Shown here: positions 10,473 through 19,144 of the stretch, in pieces
Layout of the letters: the number at the start of each line of letters is the position of its first letter
How positions within the stretch are numbered: the first letter of the stretch is position 1
NCBI GenBank assembly: GCA_963825845.1
Contig: CAWGVL010000048.1
Span: forward strand, 62,001-126,000
DNA from: DASQDN01 sp963825845
GTDB lineage: Bacteria > Acidobacteriota > Terriglobia > Bryobacterales > Bryobacteraceae
Direction of reading: 5' to 3'
DNA: 64,000 nt
The notes under the pieces: model-generated
Told to the model about the DNA's origin: nothing
What the model saw: the letters and a program-made list of their open reading frames with translations, nothing else
The model's database searches: none
Made by a program: the position numbers and the translations under genes

Positions 10473-10733
10473 TCATCCCCGGCGCACATCGTCCCGCCGA
10501 TGAACCGCGGCGCGTAATTCCTCGGCTAGTTGCAGCGCATCGGCAGCAGCCATTGAGAACGTCACTTTCCCCTCAGAGCCAACGTGCAAGGCTACCTCGA
10601 TACGTAGGCCGTGCACGACCGACCCGAGGGGCCCAGATATCGCACCGACGGACATCTCAGTAACAGGACCATCTTTCAACTCGCCGGGTACCGCTACGCT
10701 GACCGAGCCCACCGGCTTGAACTGTTTCGCCAT
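10473..10733 (-). CDS. Small hypothetical protein
   Basis: This 86-residue frame is not recognised. It reads as a beta-rich first half (GSVSVAVPGELKDGPVTEM, RIEVALHVGSEGKVTFSM) and a C-terminal amphipathic helix (DALQLAEELRAAVHRRDD), a composition more like a real protein than the shadow frames around it. No convincing Shine-Dalgarno sequence precedes the ATG. It sits alone between the C26 peptidase and a decayed PQQ gene. Confidence 0.4.
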   Translation of the reverse strand: MAKQFKPVGSVSVAVPGELKDGPVTEMSVGAISGPLGSVVHGLRIEVALHVGSEGKVTFSMAAADALQLAEELRAAVHRRDDVRRG

Positions 10734-10839
10734 CAGCCGGAGGATAGCAGACCTCCGCGCGGCATATTTCCTGTTTACTCGCTAGACCGAGCCCGAGGAG
10801 CTAGGGTACATCCGGTTCCGGATCAGCTTCACCGTTCCG

Positions 10840-12139
10840 ATTCTGCCCATCGGTCTGTCCGCAGCCGAGGGCCCCAGTATCGCGGTCCGCACGGCGTATG
10901 CATCGCCGAAAGCGCGGGCCCCGTGCACTTCAATCCCAAGCAGAACCTGGTGTGGAAAGTTGAAGCGCCCTGAGGGCATTCCTCGCCAAGTATCTGGGGT
11001 GACGACTTCCTTACGGGTTACGACGAAAGAACCAAGAACATTGGACTCCTGGCTTTCTATCGCAAGTCAGGACGATTGCGCTGGCGGCGCTCGATTCCGA
11101 CAACCGAGATGGAAAGTCCACGAGGTAAGTAGTCCGCAACTGCGACTCCGATCGTAGACGGGGACCGTGTATACACGTATTTCGGCTCCGCTGGACTATT
11201 CACCGACAACTTGGAAGGCGAGCCCGTCTGGAGTGTTCTGCTGCCGCTTGCCAAGCTAATTTCGGAAGCGGACCTTCCCCAGTTTTGATCGGTGACATGC
11301 TTTGTCGCGCCTCGCGATGACGCAGGCGAGCAACGAATGATCGCGGTCGACAAAAAGACCGGCAACACGCTCTCGACGGTGGATCTTGGCGGTGTCATCG
11401 GCGACTACGGCGGGCGCGCGACTCCCGGGGTGTGGAAGGATCAAATCTCCTACACCCGGGCGGGCGAAATCGCTGCGTACTCGGTGAGCGATGGATGGAG
11501 ACGCTGGTGGGTACGATTTGGGTCAAAACGGAAGGGCACGCCCGTCATCAGCACGGCGATGGGACGCGTAGCAAAGATGAATTCCGGCCGACCTGGCGGT
11601 GCTTAGGAGAATAGACGCAGACGCGACTCCAGGAGCCGTTGTAACGCTCGAGCAGTTCTTCGCGATGCTCGACGGCGATAAAAACGGCCAGATCGAACAA
11701 CCGGAGTGGGTGGCTGTCCTCAAGTTTAGCGAGCAGCCTTCACCGCCACCACACGGGGTGGTCGCCATTCGTTGGGCGGCGACAAGGACTGCACAAGGAC
11801 GAATGTCGTCCGGTCTGTAGGCGTGCAGTTCCGGAAATACCGACACCACTCGTCTACAGGAAACCGGCTGTTCACGGTGATTAACGAGGGATCGCCTCGG
11901 CGTTCGATACGAACACAGGTAAGCTGATTTACCGAGGCGGGTGGGCGCTACCGGGCTATACTACTCATCATCGGTTGCGCAGCATCGAGTATACTTCGCG
12001 TCTGGTGAAGGCGTGGTGACGGTTGTTGACGCGAATAGCGACAAACTTCAAGTGCTGTCCCGCAACGATCTCGTTGAGCCGATTTTTGCTACAGCGTCGA
12101 GCGCGTCCAGAGCGCAGTCTTATTCAGATGGGCCGCAGC
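10840..12139 (+). pseudogene. Decayed PQQ-propeller (BamB-like) protein with EF-hand
   Basis: Fragments in all three plus frames join into one PQQ-like beta-propeller protein. The N-terminal block is PQYRGPHG...GPVHFNPKQNLVWKVEAP (about 10865-10972). Next come FLTGYDERTKNIGLLAFYRKSGRLRWRRSIP (about 11000-11098), VDGDRVYTYFGSAGLFT (about 11150-11200), then MIAVDKKTGNTLSTVDLGG (11338 onward). An EF-hand loop DGDKNGQIEQPE lies near 11680. The last block is VYFASGEGVVTVVDANSDKLQVLSRNDL (about 11985-12075). Several frameshifts, missing joins and internal stops make it non-functional as written. Homologues are secreted PQQ-repeat proteins of Acidobacteria and Planctomycetes. It stops where the convergent DedA gene ends. 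Confidence 0.75.
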
Positions 12140-12811
12140 TTAGACTTCCTCATGGTCGCATGCGCTTTGCTCGACATGTCTCCTCCATTTGGATCGTCGC
12201 AATAGATGCCGCAAGCGCGCAGACTCTGTAATGGCAAACGATCGTGTTCGAAAGAATAACGCAGCTACCATGTGCAGTTCCGGGTCGTACCGGACGAGCA
12301 AGATCCAACCCACCGCCAAGGCCGCTACCGCAATATGCCACTCGTATTGATGAAGACCGGACCAGAACCGCGCAAGCGCTCCTCCAAACGCGTAACCCGC
12401 GTAACCGAGTGGGATTACCCATATTGCGGCTCCGATCGCGTTGACAATAAAGAAAAGTATGGGATTCATACCCGTCATTCCGCAGGCTGCCGGAATGGCT
12501 AGACGGAACCCGAAAGCGTAGCGGGAAAACAGCAGCAAGAGGACAGACCGTCTTCGAATCCAGTGTTGAACCTTCGCGTACTTGGGATGCTGCGCGATTT
12601 TGCGCTCGAAATAGAGGCGACTCCGGGTCCGGGAAAGATGGTAGACGGCTTCGTTAAGGATGGTGCTTGCGAGACCGGCCGTCAGCAAAACCCCGATGAA
12701 ATTCAACTTCCCACTGTGGGCCAGGAAAGCAGCCGTCAGCAGGGTCGCGTCTCCCTCAACCATGGAGCCGAAGAAGACTAAAACGTACTGAAGCAATCCA
12801 GTTTCACCCAT
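12140..12811 (-). CDS. DedA family membrane protein (VTT domain)
   Basis: The 223-residue protein matches the DedA/VTT family of polytopic inner-membrane proteins, now linked to lipid-carrier recycling (undecaprenyl phosphate or phosphatidylethanolamine flipping in characterised members). Visible marks are the N-terminal FFGSMVEGDATLLTAAFLA, where E/D replace the usual E-x-x-x-P pattern, and the conserved SRYAFGFRLAIPAACGMTGM corresponding to the family motif F-x-R-x(3)-P-x-x-x-G. Two or three hydrophobic helices follow. The last 40 residues are basic and cytosolic in character. The gene is convergent with the decayed PQQ gene and divergent from the radical SAM gene. Confidence 0.82.
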   Translation of the reverse strand: MGETGLLQYVLVFFGSMVEGDATLLTAAFLAHSGKLNFIGVLLTAGLASTILNEAVYHLSRTRSRLYFERKIAQHPKYAKVQHWIRRRSVLLLLFSRYAFGFRLAIPAACGMTGMNPILFFIVNAIGAAIWVIPLGYAGYAFGGALARFWSGLHQYEWHIAVAALAVGWILLVRYDPELHMVAALFFRTRSFAITESARLRHLLRRSKWRRHVEQSACDHEEV

Positions 12812-12983
12812 GTTTTCGCAGGCCTGCTTACTTACGACGCCAAACGATTGTGAAATCGTTCAATATCAACGTTGGAAACTACGGCGCTTGCGGGTGTTCG
12901 TCACCCAACGCTTTCTGGTATCATCTCTGTGCGTGCAAATTATATTACCGTTATGGCACCGCGATCCGTAGGAAAGAGGGCAT

Positions 12984-14525
12984 TTGCGAGTTCACCTGAT
13001 AAATCCGAGCGACGTCTCGTTTGGCGTTGGAGTCATCACTCCGAGATGGTTGTTTGTACTTGCGGCCGCAACGCCGGCAAAGTACGGAGACCCGATCATC
13101 ACAGACGAGACTCTCGAACAGTTCGATCTCGCCACCCTCTCACCAGGGGACGTGGTCGGCATCGGAATCCACACGGCGAACGCGCACCGCGGATTTGCCC
13201 TGGGTCGCGAACTGCGTCAGCATGGCGCGGTTGTAGTATACGGCGGCATTCACGCCAGCCTTTATCCTGAAGAAGCCCGCGACGTCGGACAGGCTAGCGC
13301 CGTCGTGAAGGGCGACGGTGATGTCGTATGGGCCAAGGTTCTGGCAGATGCGTCTGCAGGGACTCTGGAGCCTATCTATGACGGCGGACGGGTTGCGGCT
13401 GACCGCTTCCTCCCTGCCCGATGGGATCTCCTTCCTCAGAAGCGGTATATGTGGGCCTCAGTCCAAACGGTCCGGGGATGCCCGAAACACTGCTCCTTCT
13501 GCTCCGTGTGGCGCACGGATGGCCAGACACCGCGACAAAGAGCGAGTGACGTTGTGCTTCAGGAAATTGTTACGCTACGGCGATTGGGATACCGGTTTAT
13601 CGCGCTTGCAGATGATAATTTCTATCCGGTCACCCTCGAAGATATCGAGCTAGCGAAGAAGCAGAAAAATCAGGATCGTGTCGATAGCCTGACAGCGATG
13701 CGCGCCGAACGCTTCGAGTTGATGAAAGGTCTTTCTCAATTGCCGAAAGACTTGATTCTGTTCACGCAGATCACAATGGAAGCAGCGGAAGATACGGAGT
13801 TCCTGGATGCGATGCGCAACGCGCGGATTAAGGGCGCGCTGGTAGGCATTGAATCCGTTACTCCTGAAGGCTTGAAATCTGTTTACAAGCAGTTCAACGC
13901 AAGCGGTGACGCCCTTGCAGCAAAGCTCCAGGTATTTCGCAAGCACGGCGTTCACGTGCTCGGTTCATTTATCTTCGGCTTACCGTCGGATGGCAAAGAC
14001 ACGTTCATGGCGACGTCCGAACTGGCGAAGAAGGCGGACCTGACATTTGCACAATTCGTGATGATGACGCCGTTTCCAGGGACTGTGGATTTTGAAAAGT
14101 GGGAAAAGAGTCTCGGTGAGAACGCTGAACGAATCCAGGGCATTCCTGTGACTCGCTATTGGCTTCTTCCCGGGCACAACCGTCCCAAGCTGTACATGCC
14201 GCATCCCAAGATGAGCCCCGAAGAGATACGTATCCGCACGCAATCGGTATGGGACGACTTCTACAGTGTGCGGGAGATCTGGAAGCGATCGAGATGCGCG
14301 CCAACACTTAAGTCGCGGCTGGCATTCTTCTTCATTTCAAAGCTGTACCGGCAGATGTATGCCAATACCGGCATCGCCACGGACAGTGCGCGCAGGCAAA
14401 CGTCCAACCGATGGGCTCGATGGCTGGCTGAGCCCTGCCGGCGGTTGTTCGAAGCCAAGCCGATGCCGGAACTCACGGTGCCCGGCGTCCAGAGTCCCGC
14501 GTTCGAGATTATTGGTCAGCGCTGA
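12984..14525 (+). CDS. B12-binding-domain radical SAM protein with DUF4070
   Basis: The 513-residue enzyme has an N-terminal cobalamin-binding-like Rossmann domain (residues 1-135, with GIGIHTANAHRG and VYGGIHASLYPEEA). A radical SAM core follows with Cys166, Cys170 and Cys173 in CPKHCSFC for the 4Fe-4S cluster. The C-terminal region (TPFPGTVDFEKWE, then YMPHPKMSPEEI) fits DUF4070. The usual D-x-H-x-x-G base-off cobalamin motif is not visible, so B12 may bind base-on or not at all. A TTG start at 12984 is forced by an in-frame TAG fifteen bases upstream and is preceded by GGAAAGAGGG. Hopanoid methylases and bacteriochlorophyll enzymes belong to this superfamily. No substrate gene is adjacent, so the reaction is unknown. 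Confidence 0.8.
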   Translation: MRVHLINPSDVSFGVGVITPRWLFVLAAATPAKYGDPIITDETLEQFDLATLSPGDVVGIGIHTANAHRGFALGRELRQHGAVVVYGGIHASLYPEEARDVGQASAVVKGDGDVVWAKVLADASAGTLEPIYDGGRVAADRFLPARWDLLPQKRYMWASVQTVRGCPKHCSFCSVWRTDGQTPRQRASDVVLQEIVTLRRLGYRFIALADDNFYPVTLEDIELAKKQKNQDRVDSLTAMRAERFELMKGLSQLPKDLILFTQITMEAAEDTEFLDAMRNARIKGALVGIESVTPEGLKSVYKQFNASGDALAAKLQVFRKHGVHVLGSFIFGLPSDGKDTFMATSELAKKADLTFAQFVMMTPFPGTVDFEKWEKSLGENAERIQGIPVTRYWLLPGHNRPKLYMPHPKMSPEEIRIRTQSVWDDFYSVREIWKRSRCAPTLKSRLAFFFISKLYRQMYANTGIATDSARRQTSNRWARWLAEPCRRLFEAKPMPELTVPGVQSPAFEIIGQR

Positions 14526-14544
14526 CGGTAAGGGGCCACGCCCC

Positions 14545-16320
14545 CTAACGACCGAAGATAAATCTGTTTCTACGCGGATCTGCGCCGCCGTGCAAGATCC
14601 CTTCGTTTTTCAAGATTACCGTCGGAGCGGACGAGTTGCTCCAGTCGCCCATGATGGTGACACGATGTCCCAACTCCATCAACTTCTCGGCGGTCGATCT
14701 CGGAATTCGTGATTCCAGAGTCAGCTTCCCAGGGGTGAACTCGTGGGACGCAAACGAGGTGTAAAAATGCTCAGTCTGGAAACGCGGCGCTTCCACCGCC
14801 TCCTGCGGTGTCATTCCGAAATCGATGATGTTCAAGAGAACTTGCAGCATTGCCTGATCCTGGTTATCTCCGCCTGGAGTCGACATGGCCATCACGGGTT
14901 GGCCGTCCTTCATCACCAGAGTAGGACTCAGGGTGACTCGCGGACGTTTGCCAGGCCCTAGCTGATTGGGATGACCGTCTTGGACCACGAAAGACTGCAA
15001 TCGAGTGCTGAGCGGTATGCCTGTATCCCCCGCGATGACGGAAGGCAGCCACGCTCCGCTAGGCGTCGCCGAGAAGAAGTTACCCTGCCGGTCGACGACG
15101 TTGACGCACGTAGTGTCCTGCACGACCACGCCGGCGCTAAATGAACTGGCACTGGACACGGGGGGCACACCATCAATTGTGCCGGGACGGTGATCCAGGG
15201 AAGCATGCGCGGGGTCGATCAGTTTGCGCCGTTCGTCCGCATACTGCCGGGATAGCAACGTCTGCTCGGGTATGGTGGAGAACTTGGGGTCGCCGTAATG
15301 GCGATCGCGGTCAGCAAATGCAAGCTTCACTGCCTCGACTACCGTGTGAAGATATTCGGGGCTGTTGTGCCGCATCGACTTCAAATCGAAGCCTTCCAGA
15401 ATTGCCAACGCCTGGAGCATGACAGGCCCTTGCGTCCAGAACCCTGGCTTGTAAATCTCGTAGCCGTGATAGGTGATGCTGCGCGGACTGTCGGTTTCCG
15501 CCCGAAAAGCTTGCATGTCGTTGTAGCGGATGAACCCGCCGTTCGCTTCGGAGAATGCTGAAATTCGTTTCGCAACATCTCCTTTATAGAAGTAGTCATG
15601 AACGGCCCGCAGTTTCTTAACACGATTTCCGCGAGCCTTCTTTTCGACCGTTACCATCTCACGAAGTGTCTTCGCCAGCGTAGGTTCGCGGAACATCTCG
15701 CCACGCGACGGGGGTGCTCCAGAAGGCATGAAGAACTGGCGCGATGCGGGCCATAGTTCGAGAACACGCTGGCCGTTGCGAATGAATACTGCGAATTCTT
15801 CGCCGAGCGGAAACCCATCGGCGTACTCGATAGCGGGCGCGGCCACTTCACCAAATGACTTCGTGCCGTGCTGCTCCAGGGCAAGCAGAAGTCCGCTCAA
15901 CGCGCCTGGGAGAATGGCGGCTTTGATTCCCTGCGCGGGAATCGGCGGCATTCTGTCAGGTTTTTCCCAAGCTTCGGCGGTCCGAGTTTTGTACGCCTGC
16001 ACCGTTGCCAAGGCGGGAGCCGTCCCAATGCCGCTGATCGCTATCGGAGGCTTACCTTGCATCTTGAGGAGTAAAGGCATCTCGCCCCCCAGGCCGAAAC
16101 GCGCCTGCTCAGTCACGCTGGCCGCTAACACTGCCGCAACTCCGGCATCCACCGCGTTACCCCCTTGCGTCAGAAGCCGGTAGCCGGCCTCCACTTCGAA
16201 GTTGTTCGCTGCTGCGATCATCTCCCGCGTTCCGCGAACGGCAGGAAACATCGTCGACTGCGGCCAGGAAGGCTGGCAGAGCAGAAGGCACAGCAATACG
16301 GGGCTCGTGAAGCGTCGCAT
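14545..16320 (-). CDS. Gamma-glutamyltransferase family protein
   Basis: The 591-residue Ntn-hydrolase has a signal peptide (ending near PSWPQS) and the family opening REMIAAANNFEVEAGYRLL with TQGGNAVDAGVAA. The self-processing and catalytic threonine is predicted at Thr403 in QDTTCVNVVD. Known enzymes have T-T-H there; here the His is Cys. The small-subunit motif STPGGDNQDQAM near the C-terminus resembles the G-G-D oxyanion region. The protein should be periplasmic and cleave gamma-glutamyl bonds, for example of glutathione, or act on a related N-acyl substrate. It lies between convergent radical SAM and divergent glycosyltransferase genes. Confidence 0.82.
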   Translation of the reverse strand: MRRFTSPVLLCLLLCQPSWPQSTMFPAVRGTREMIAAANNFEVEAGYRLLTQGGNAVDAGVAAVLAASVTEQARFGLGGEMPLLLKMQGKPPIAISGIGTAPALATVQAYKTRTAEAWEKPDRMPPIPAQGIKAAILPGALSGLLLALEQHGTKSFGEVAAPAIEYADGFPLGEEFAVFIRNGQRVLELWPASRQFFMPSGAPPSRGEMFREPTLAKTLREMVTVEKKARGNRVKKLRAVHDYFYKGDVAKRISAFSEANGGFIRYNDMQAFRAETDSPRSITYHGYEIYKPGFWTQGPVMLQALAILEGFDLKSMRHNSPEYLHTVVEAVKLAFADRDRHYGDPKFSTIPEQTLLSRQYADERRKLIDPAHASLDHRPGTIDGVPPVSSASSFSAGVVVQDTTCVNVVDRQGNFFSATPSGAWLPSVIAGDTGIPLSTRLQSFVVQDGHPNQLGPGKRPRVTLSPTLVMKDGQPVMAMSTPGGDNQDQAMLQVLLNIIDFGMTPQEAVEAPRFQTEHFYTSFASHEFTPGKLTLESRIPRSTAEKLMELGHRVTIMGDWSNSSAPTVILKNEGILHGGADPRRNRFIFGR

Positions 16321-16506
16321 TCGAGTATCGTCGCATAAATGCCCGCGCGTCGCTTCCCTTCGATGCTTACGGCCAAGAATCAGCAGTCATCTTTGTGGCG
16401 GGCACGCGAAAACGCCGCACGAGTAAAGTTCTTAGGGCGATACATGCCTGCCTTACAAAGCGGCTACGCTTCTACGCCGGCAATCCGAAGCTCTACGCTA
16501 GAGGAT

Positions 16507-17766
16507 GTGGCGCACGTTCTGTTCACGACCCTGGGGTCCTACGGCGATCTATACCCCTACTTGGCCGTAGCCAGTGACGTCAAGAAACTGGGTCACCGCG
16601 TCACCATCGCAACGAGCGCAACATATCGCGACAAAGTCGAAACCGAAGGGATCGGATTCGCACCTGTTCGTCCCGACATTTCCCTCGACAACCGTGAGAT
16701 GATGCAATTCCTCTTCGACCAGAGGCGTGGAACCGAACGGGTCCTCCGGCAGGTCGCGGCGTACGCGCGTGAGAGTTATCAAGATACACTCGAGGCCGCC
16801 CGGCACGCTGATGTCGTTGTGACCCATCCCATCACAATGGCCGCTGTCTTGGTAGCCGAAAAGCGACAGCTTCCGTGGATCTCAACCGTACTCGCGCCTA
16901 TCTCATTCGTGTCAGCGCACGACCCACCGATTCCTGCGCCATTCCCGTGGATCGCAAAACTCAGGATGCTTGGACCCGGTGTCATGCGTACAATCTGGAA
17001 TCTCGCCAAACGAGAGTCCCTGAAGTGGCTTCAGCCCGTGCTCGACCTTCGGCGTGAGATCGGGCTCTCCTCCGGAGCGCATCCCATGTTCGAGGGTGGG
17101 CACTCGCCGGATCTCGTACTGGCGTTGTTCTCACGTCTTTTAGCAGACCCGCAACCGGACTGGCCGGCCCAAGCCGTTCTCACCGGCTTCCCTTTTTATG
17201 ACAGCCGGAAAGCGAGTTTGGCCCCTGAGCTCGACGCGTTCATACGCGGAGGTGAACCTCCCGTCGTGTTCACGTTAGGATCTTCGGCTGTCGGCGCCGC
17301 CGGAACATTCTATTCCGATAGTCTGCAGGCTCTGAACGGATCGAACGCCCGCGCCGTATTACTCACCGGCCCTCATCCTCAAGGGCTTCCCGACAATCTG
17401 CCCGACAACGTGCTGGCGTGGCCCTATGCTCCTCATGAACTTTTATTTCCGAAGGCTTCTGTCATCGTTCATCAGGGAGGTGTTGGGACGACAGCGCAAG
17501 CTCTACGATCGGGTCGGCCGATGCTAGTCGTACCATTTGCGCACGACCAATTCGATAACGCCGATAGAATTCGAAGACTGGGCGTGGGAACGTGGGTAAG
17601 CCGTGCTAAGTACAACGCGCGCGCAGCCGAGCAGGTCCTTCATACGTTGCTCCACGATTCTTCGTACGCGCAGGCGGCCTCCATTGCGGGAACCAGAATC
17701 CGAGAGGAAAACGGATCTGCAACAGCGGCTCAAACGATCCACAACTACTTGCGCGGTCGACGATGA
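16507..17766 (+). CDS. MGT/UGT-type glycosyltransferase
   Basis: The product is a GT-B fold glycosyltransferase of the family that modifies macrolides, sterols and other small lipophilic acceptors with UDP/TDP-sugars. The GTG at 16507 is chosen because the protein then opens with the typical AHVLFTTLGSYGDLYPYLA, giving 419 residues. An ATG at 16444 would add 21 residues of no family character. The donor-binding C-terminal domain is clear: VFTLGSSAVG, LAWPYAPHELLFPKA, VIVHQGGVGTTAQALRSGRPMLVVPFAHDQFDNA. Its stop overlaps the start of the downstream P450 by four bases (ATGA), so the two are translationally coupled and probably act on one acceptor. Confidence 0.85.
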   Translation: MAHVLFTTLGSYGDLYPYLAVASDVKKLGHRVTIATSATYRDKVETEGIGFAPVRPDISLDNREMMQFLFDQRRGTERVLRQVAAYARESYQDTLEAARHADVVVTHPITMAAVLVAEKRQLPWISTVLAPISFVSAHDPPIPAPFPWIAKLRMLGPGVMRTIWNLAKRESLKWLQPVLDLRREIGLSSGAHPMFEGGHSPDLVLALFSRLLADPQPDWPAQAVLTGFPFYDSRKASLAPELDAFIRGGEPPVVFTLGSSAVGAAGTFYSDSLQALNGSNARAVLLTGPHPQGLPDNLPDNVLAWPYAPHELLFPKASVIVHQGGVGTTAQALRSGRPMLVVPFAHDQFDNADRIRRLGVGTWVSRAKYNARAAEQVLHTLLHDSSYAQAASIAGTRIREENGSATAAQTIHNYLRGRR

Positions 17767-19103
17767 GTAATTCACTTCCTCCAGGCCCGCGAGGGTTCGA
17801 TGCATACGGTTTCTTTGGCCGCGGTTCCGTCGGACGTGCGGTCGCGTTTCTCCAACGCACGGCGCAAACTTATGGACCGATTTCTTCTTTCCGCGTTCTC
17901 AACCAGCGCATCTGCCTTGTCGACGATGCGGAAATCATCAAGCAGATCCTCGTTACGGATCAGCACAAATTTGTCCGCGACAGCGGGGCCACGCTCCTAC
18001 GGGAACTCGTAGGGGACGGACTCCTCACCAGCGATGAACCTCGCCACCGGGAGAGGCGGCGGGTGATGCAACCCGTCTTTCATCGTGAGCAGGTGGCATC
18101 GTACGCGAAAGCAATGACCACGGAGACCGAGCGTATGGCTTTGGCTTGGCGATCCGCGGATCGCGTGGACATCGGAGCCGAGATGAAGCGATTGACGCTC
18201 TCTGTCGTAGGTTCCGCATTGTTTGGTGTCGATTTCGGTACGAGCACGGCGCGCATCGCCGATGTCCTACAGCGTGCGATACGACGATCGGCATACATCT
18301 CATTAGCGCTTCCGCTCCTGGAGCCGCTTCTCGTCGCATATCGGCGCCGTAGGCCTGATCAACCGAGCGTCTTCTTCCGAAGAGAGCGATCCGAACTCGA
18401 TCAAATTATCGCGCCCATCCTACATAGCCGTCGCGAACGGGGGGCGCAAGACCTTTTGTCGCTGCTGCTCGGATACGGTGAATTGTCAGAAGAAGATATC
18501 AGCAATGAAGTTGTCACTCTGGTCCTTGCCGGCCATGAGACCACGGCAACGGCGCTTACGTGGGCTTGGTATCTCCTCTCAAAACATCCCGACATCGAAC
18601 GAAGGTTGCAGGAAGAGGCGGACACGGTACTCGGCGATCGAGAGGCAACATTCGACGATGTGCCTCGTCTTTCCTACACGTCCATGATCTTCTCGGAAGC
18701 GCTTCGTCTCTATCCGCCGGCGCTAGCTTTCGGGAGAAGACCCATCGAACACGTCGAACTCGGCGGGTTTCGTATAGCGCCGAAAACGAGTGTCATTCTG
18801 AGCCCGTACATCACGCAAAGAAATCCGGGCTATTTCGACAGGCCTGAAGAGTTCAATCCTGATCGCTGGCTGAACCCGGATTGGCCGAGGTTTGCTTACT
18901 TCCCATTCGGCGGCGGCGCCAAGATGTGTATCGGCGATTCTTTCGCGAAGCTCGAAGGCGTGCTTGTACTTGCGACTCTTGCAAAACACTGGTCGCTCCG
19001 GCGCGAGGACGAGTCAGTTGTGGGTGTTCAGCCTGGCATTACCCTGGGACCTGATCGCGTCATATGGATGAATCCCGTCCCGAGAAGGCAGGCAAAAGAA
19101 TAG
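17763..19103 (+). CDS. Cytochrome P450
   Basis: This 446-residue haem monooxygenase shows all family marks. The I-helix is LVLAGHETTATALTWAW, the K-helix ExxR is EALRLYPP, the PERF-like segment is FNPDRW, and the haem loop FGGGAKMCIGD has ligand Cys389. It has no membrane anchor, so it is a soluble bacterial P450 needing separate redox partners, and none is encoded nearby. The overall look (AGHETTATAL, ITQRNPGYFDRPEEFNPDRW) is that of the CYP102/CYP4-like broad clade oxidising fatty acids, terpenes or alkyl chains. Its start overlaps the stop of the glycosyltransferase, suggesting oxidation and glycosylation of the same molecule. Confidence 0.9.
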   Translation: MSNSLPPGPRGFDAYGFFGRGSVGRAVAFLQRTAQTYGPISSFRVLNQRICLVDDAEIIKQILVTDQHKFVRDSGATLLRELVGDGLLTSDEPRHRERRRVMQPVFHREQVASYAKAMTTETERMALAWRSADRVDIGAEMKRLTLSVVGSALFGVDFGTSTARIADVLQRAIRRSAYISLALPLLEPLLVAYRRRRPDQPSVFFRRERSELDQIIAPILHSRRERGAQDLLSLLLGYGELSEEDISNEVVTLVLAGHETTATALTWAWYLLSKHPDIERRLQEEADTVLGDREATFDDVPRLSYTSMIFSEALRLYPPALAFGRRPIEHVELGGFRIAPKTSVILSPYITQRNPGYFDRPEEFNPDRWLNPDWPRFAYFPFGGGAKMCIGDSFAKLEGVLVLATLAKHWSLRREDESVVGVQPGITLGPDRVIWMNPVPRRQAKE

Positions 19104-19144
19104 AAGCTCTTTGTGGATTCGATATGATTCGCGAAGGCGCAAGA

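Noticed and set aside
14527..14548. Short hairpin GGGG-CCACG-CCCC between convergent genes
   Set aside because: The stem is only 4-5 bp and has no T run, too weak to call a terminator.
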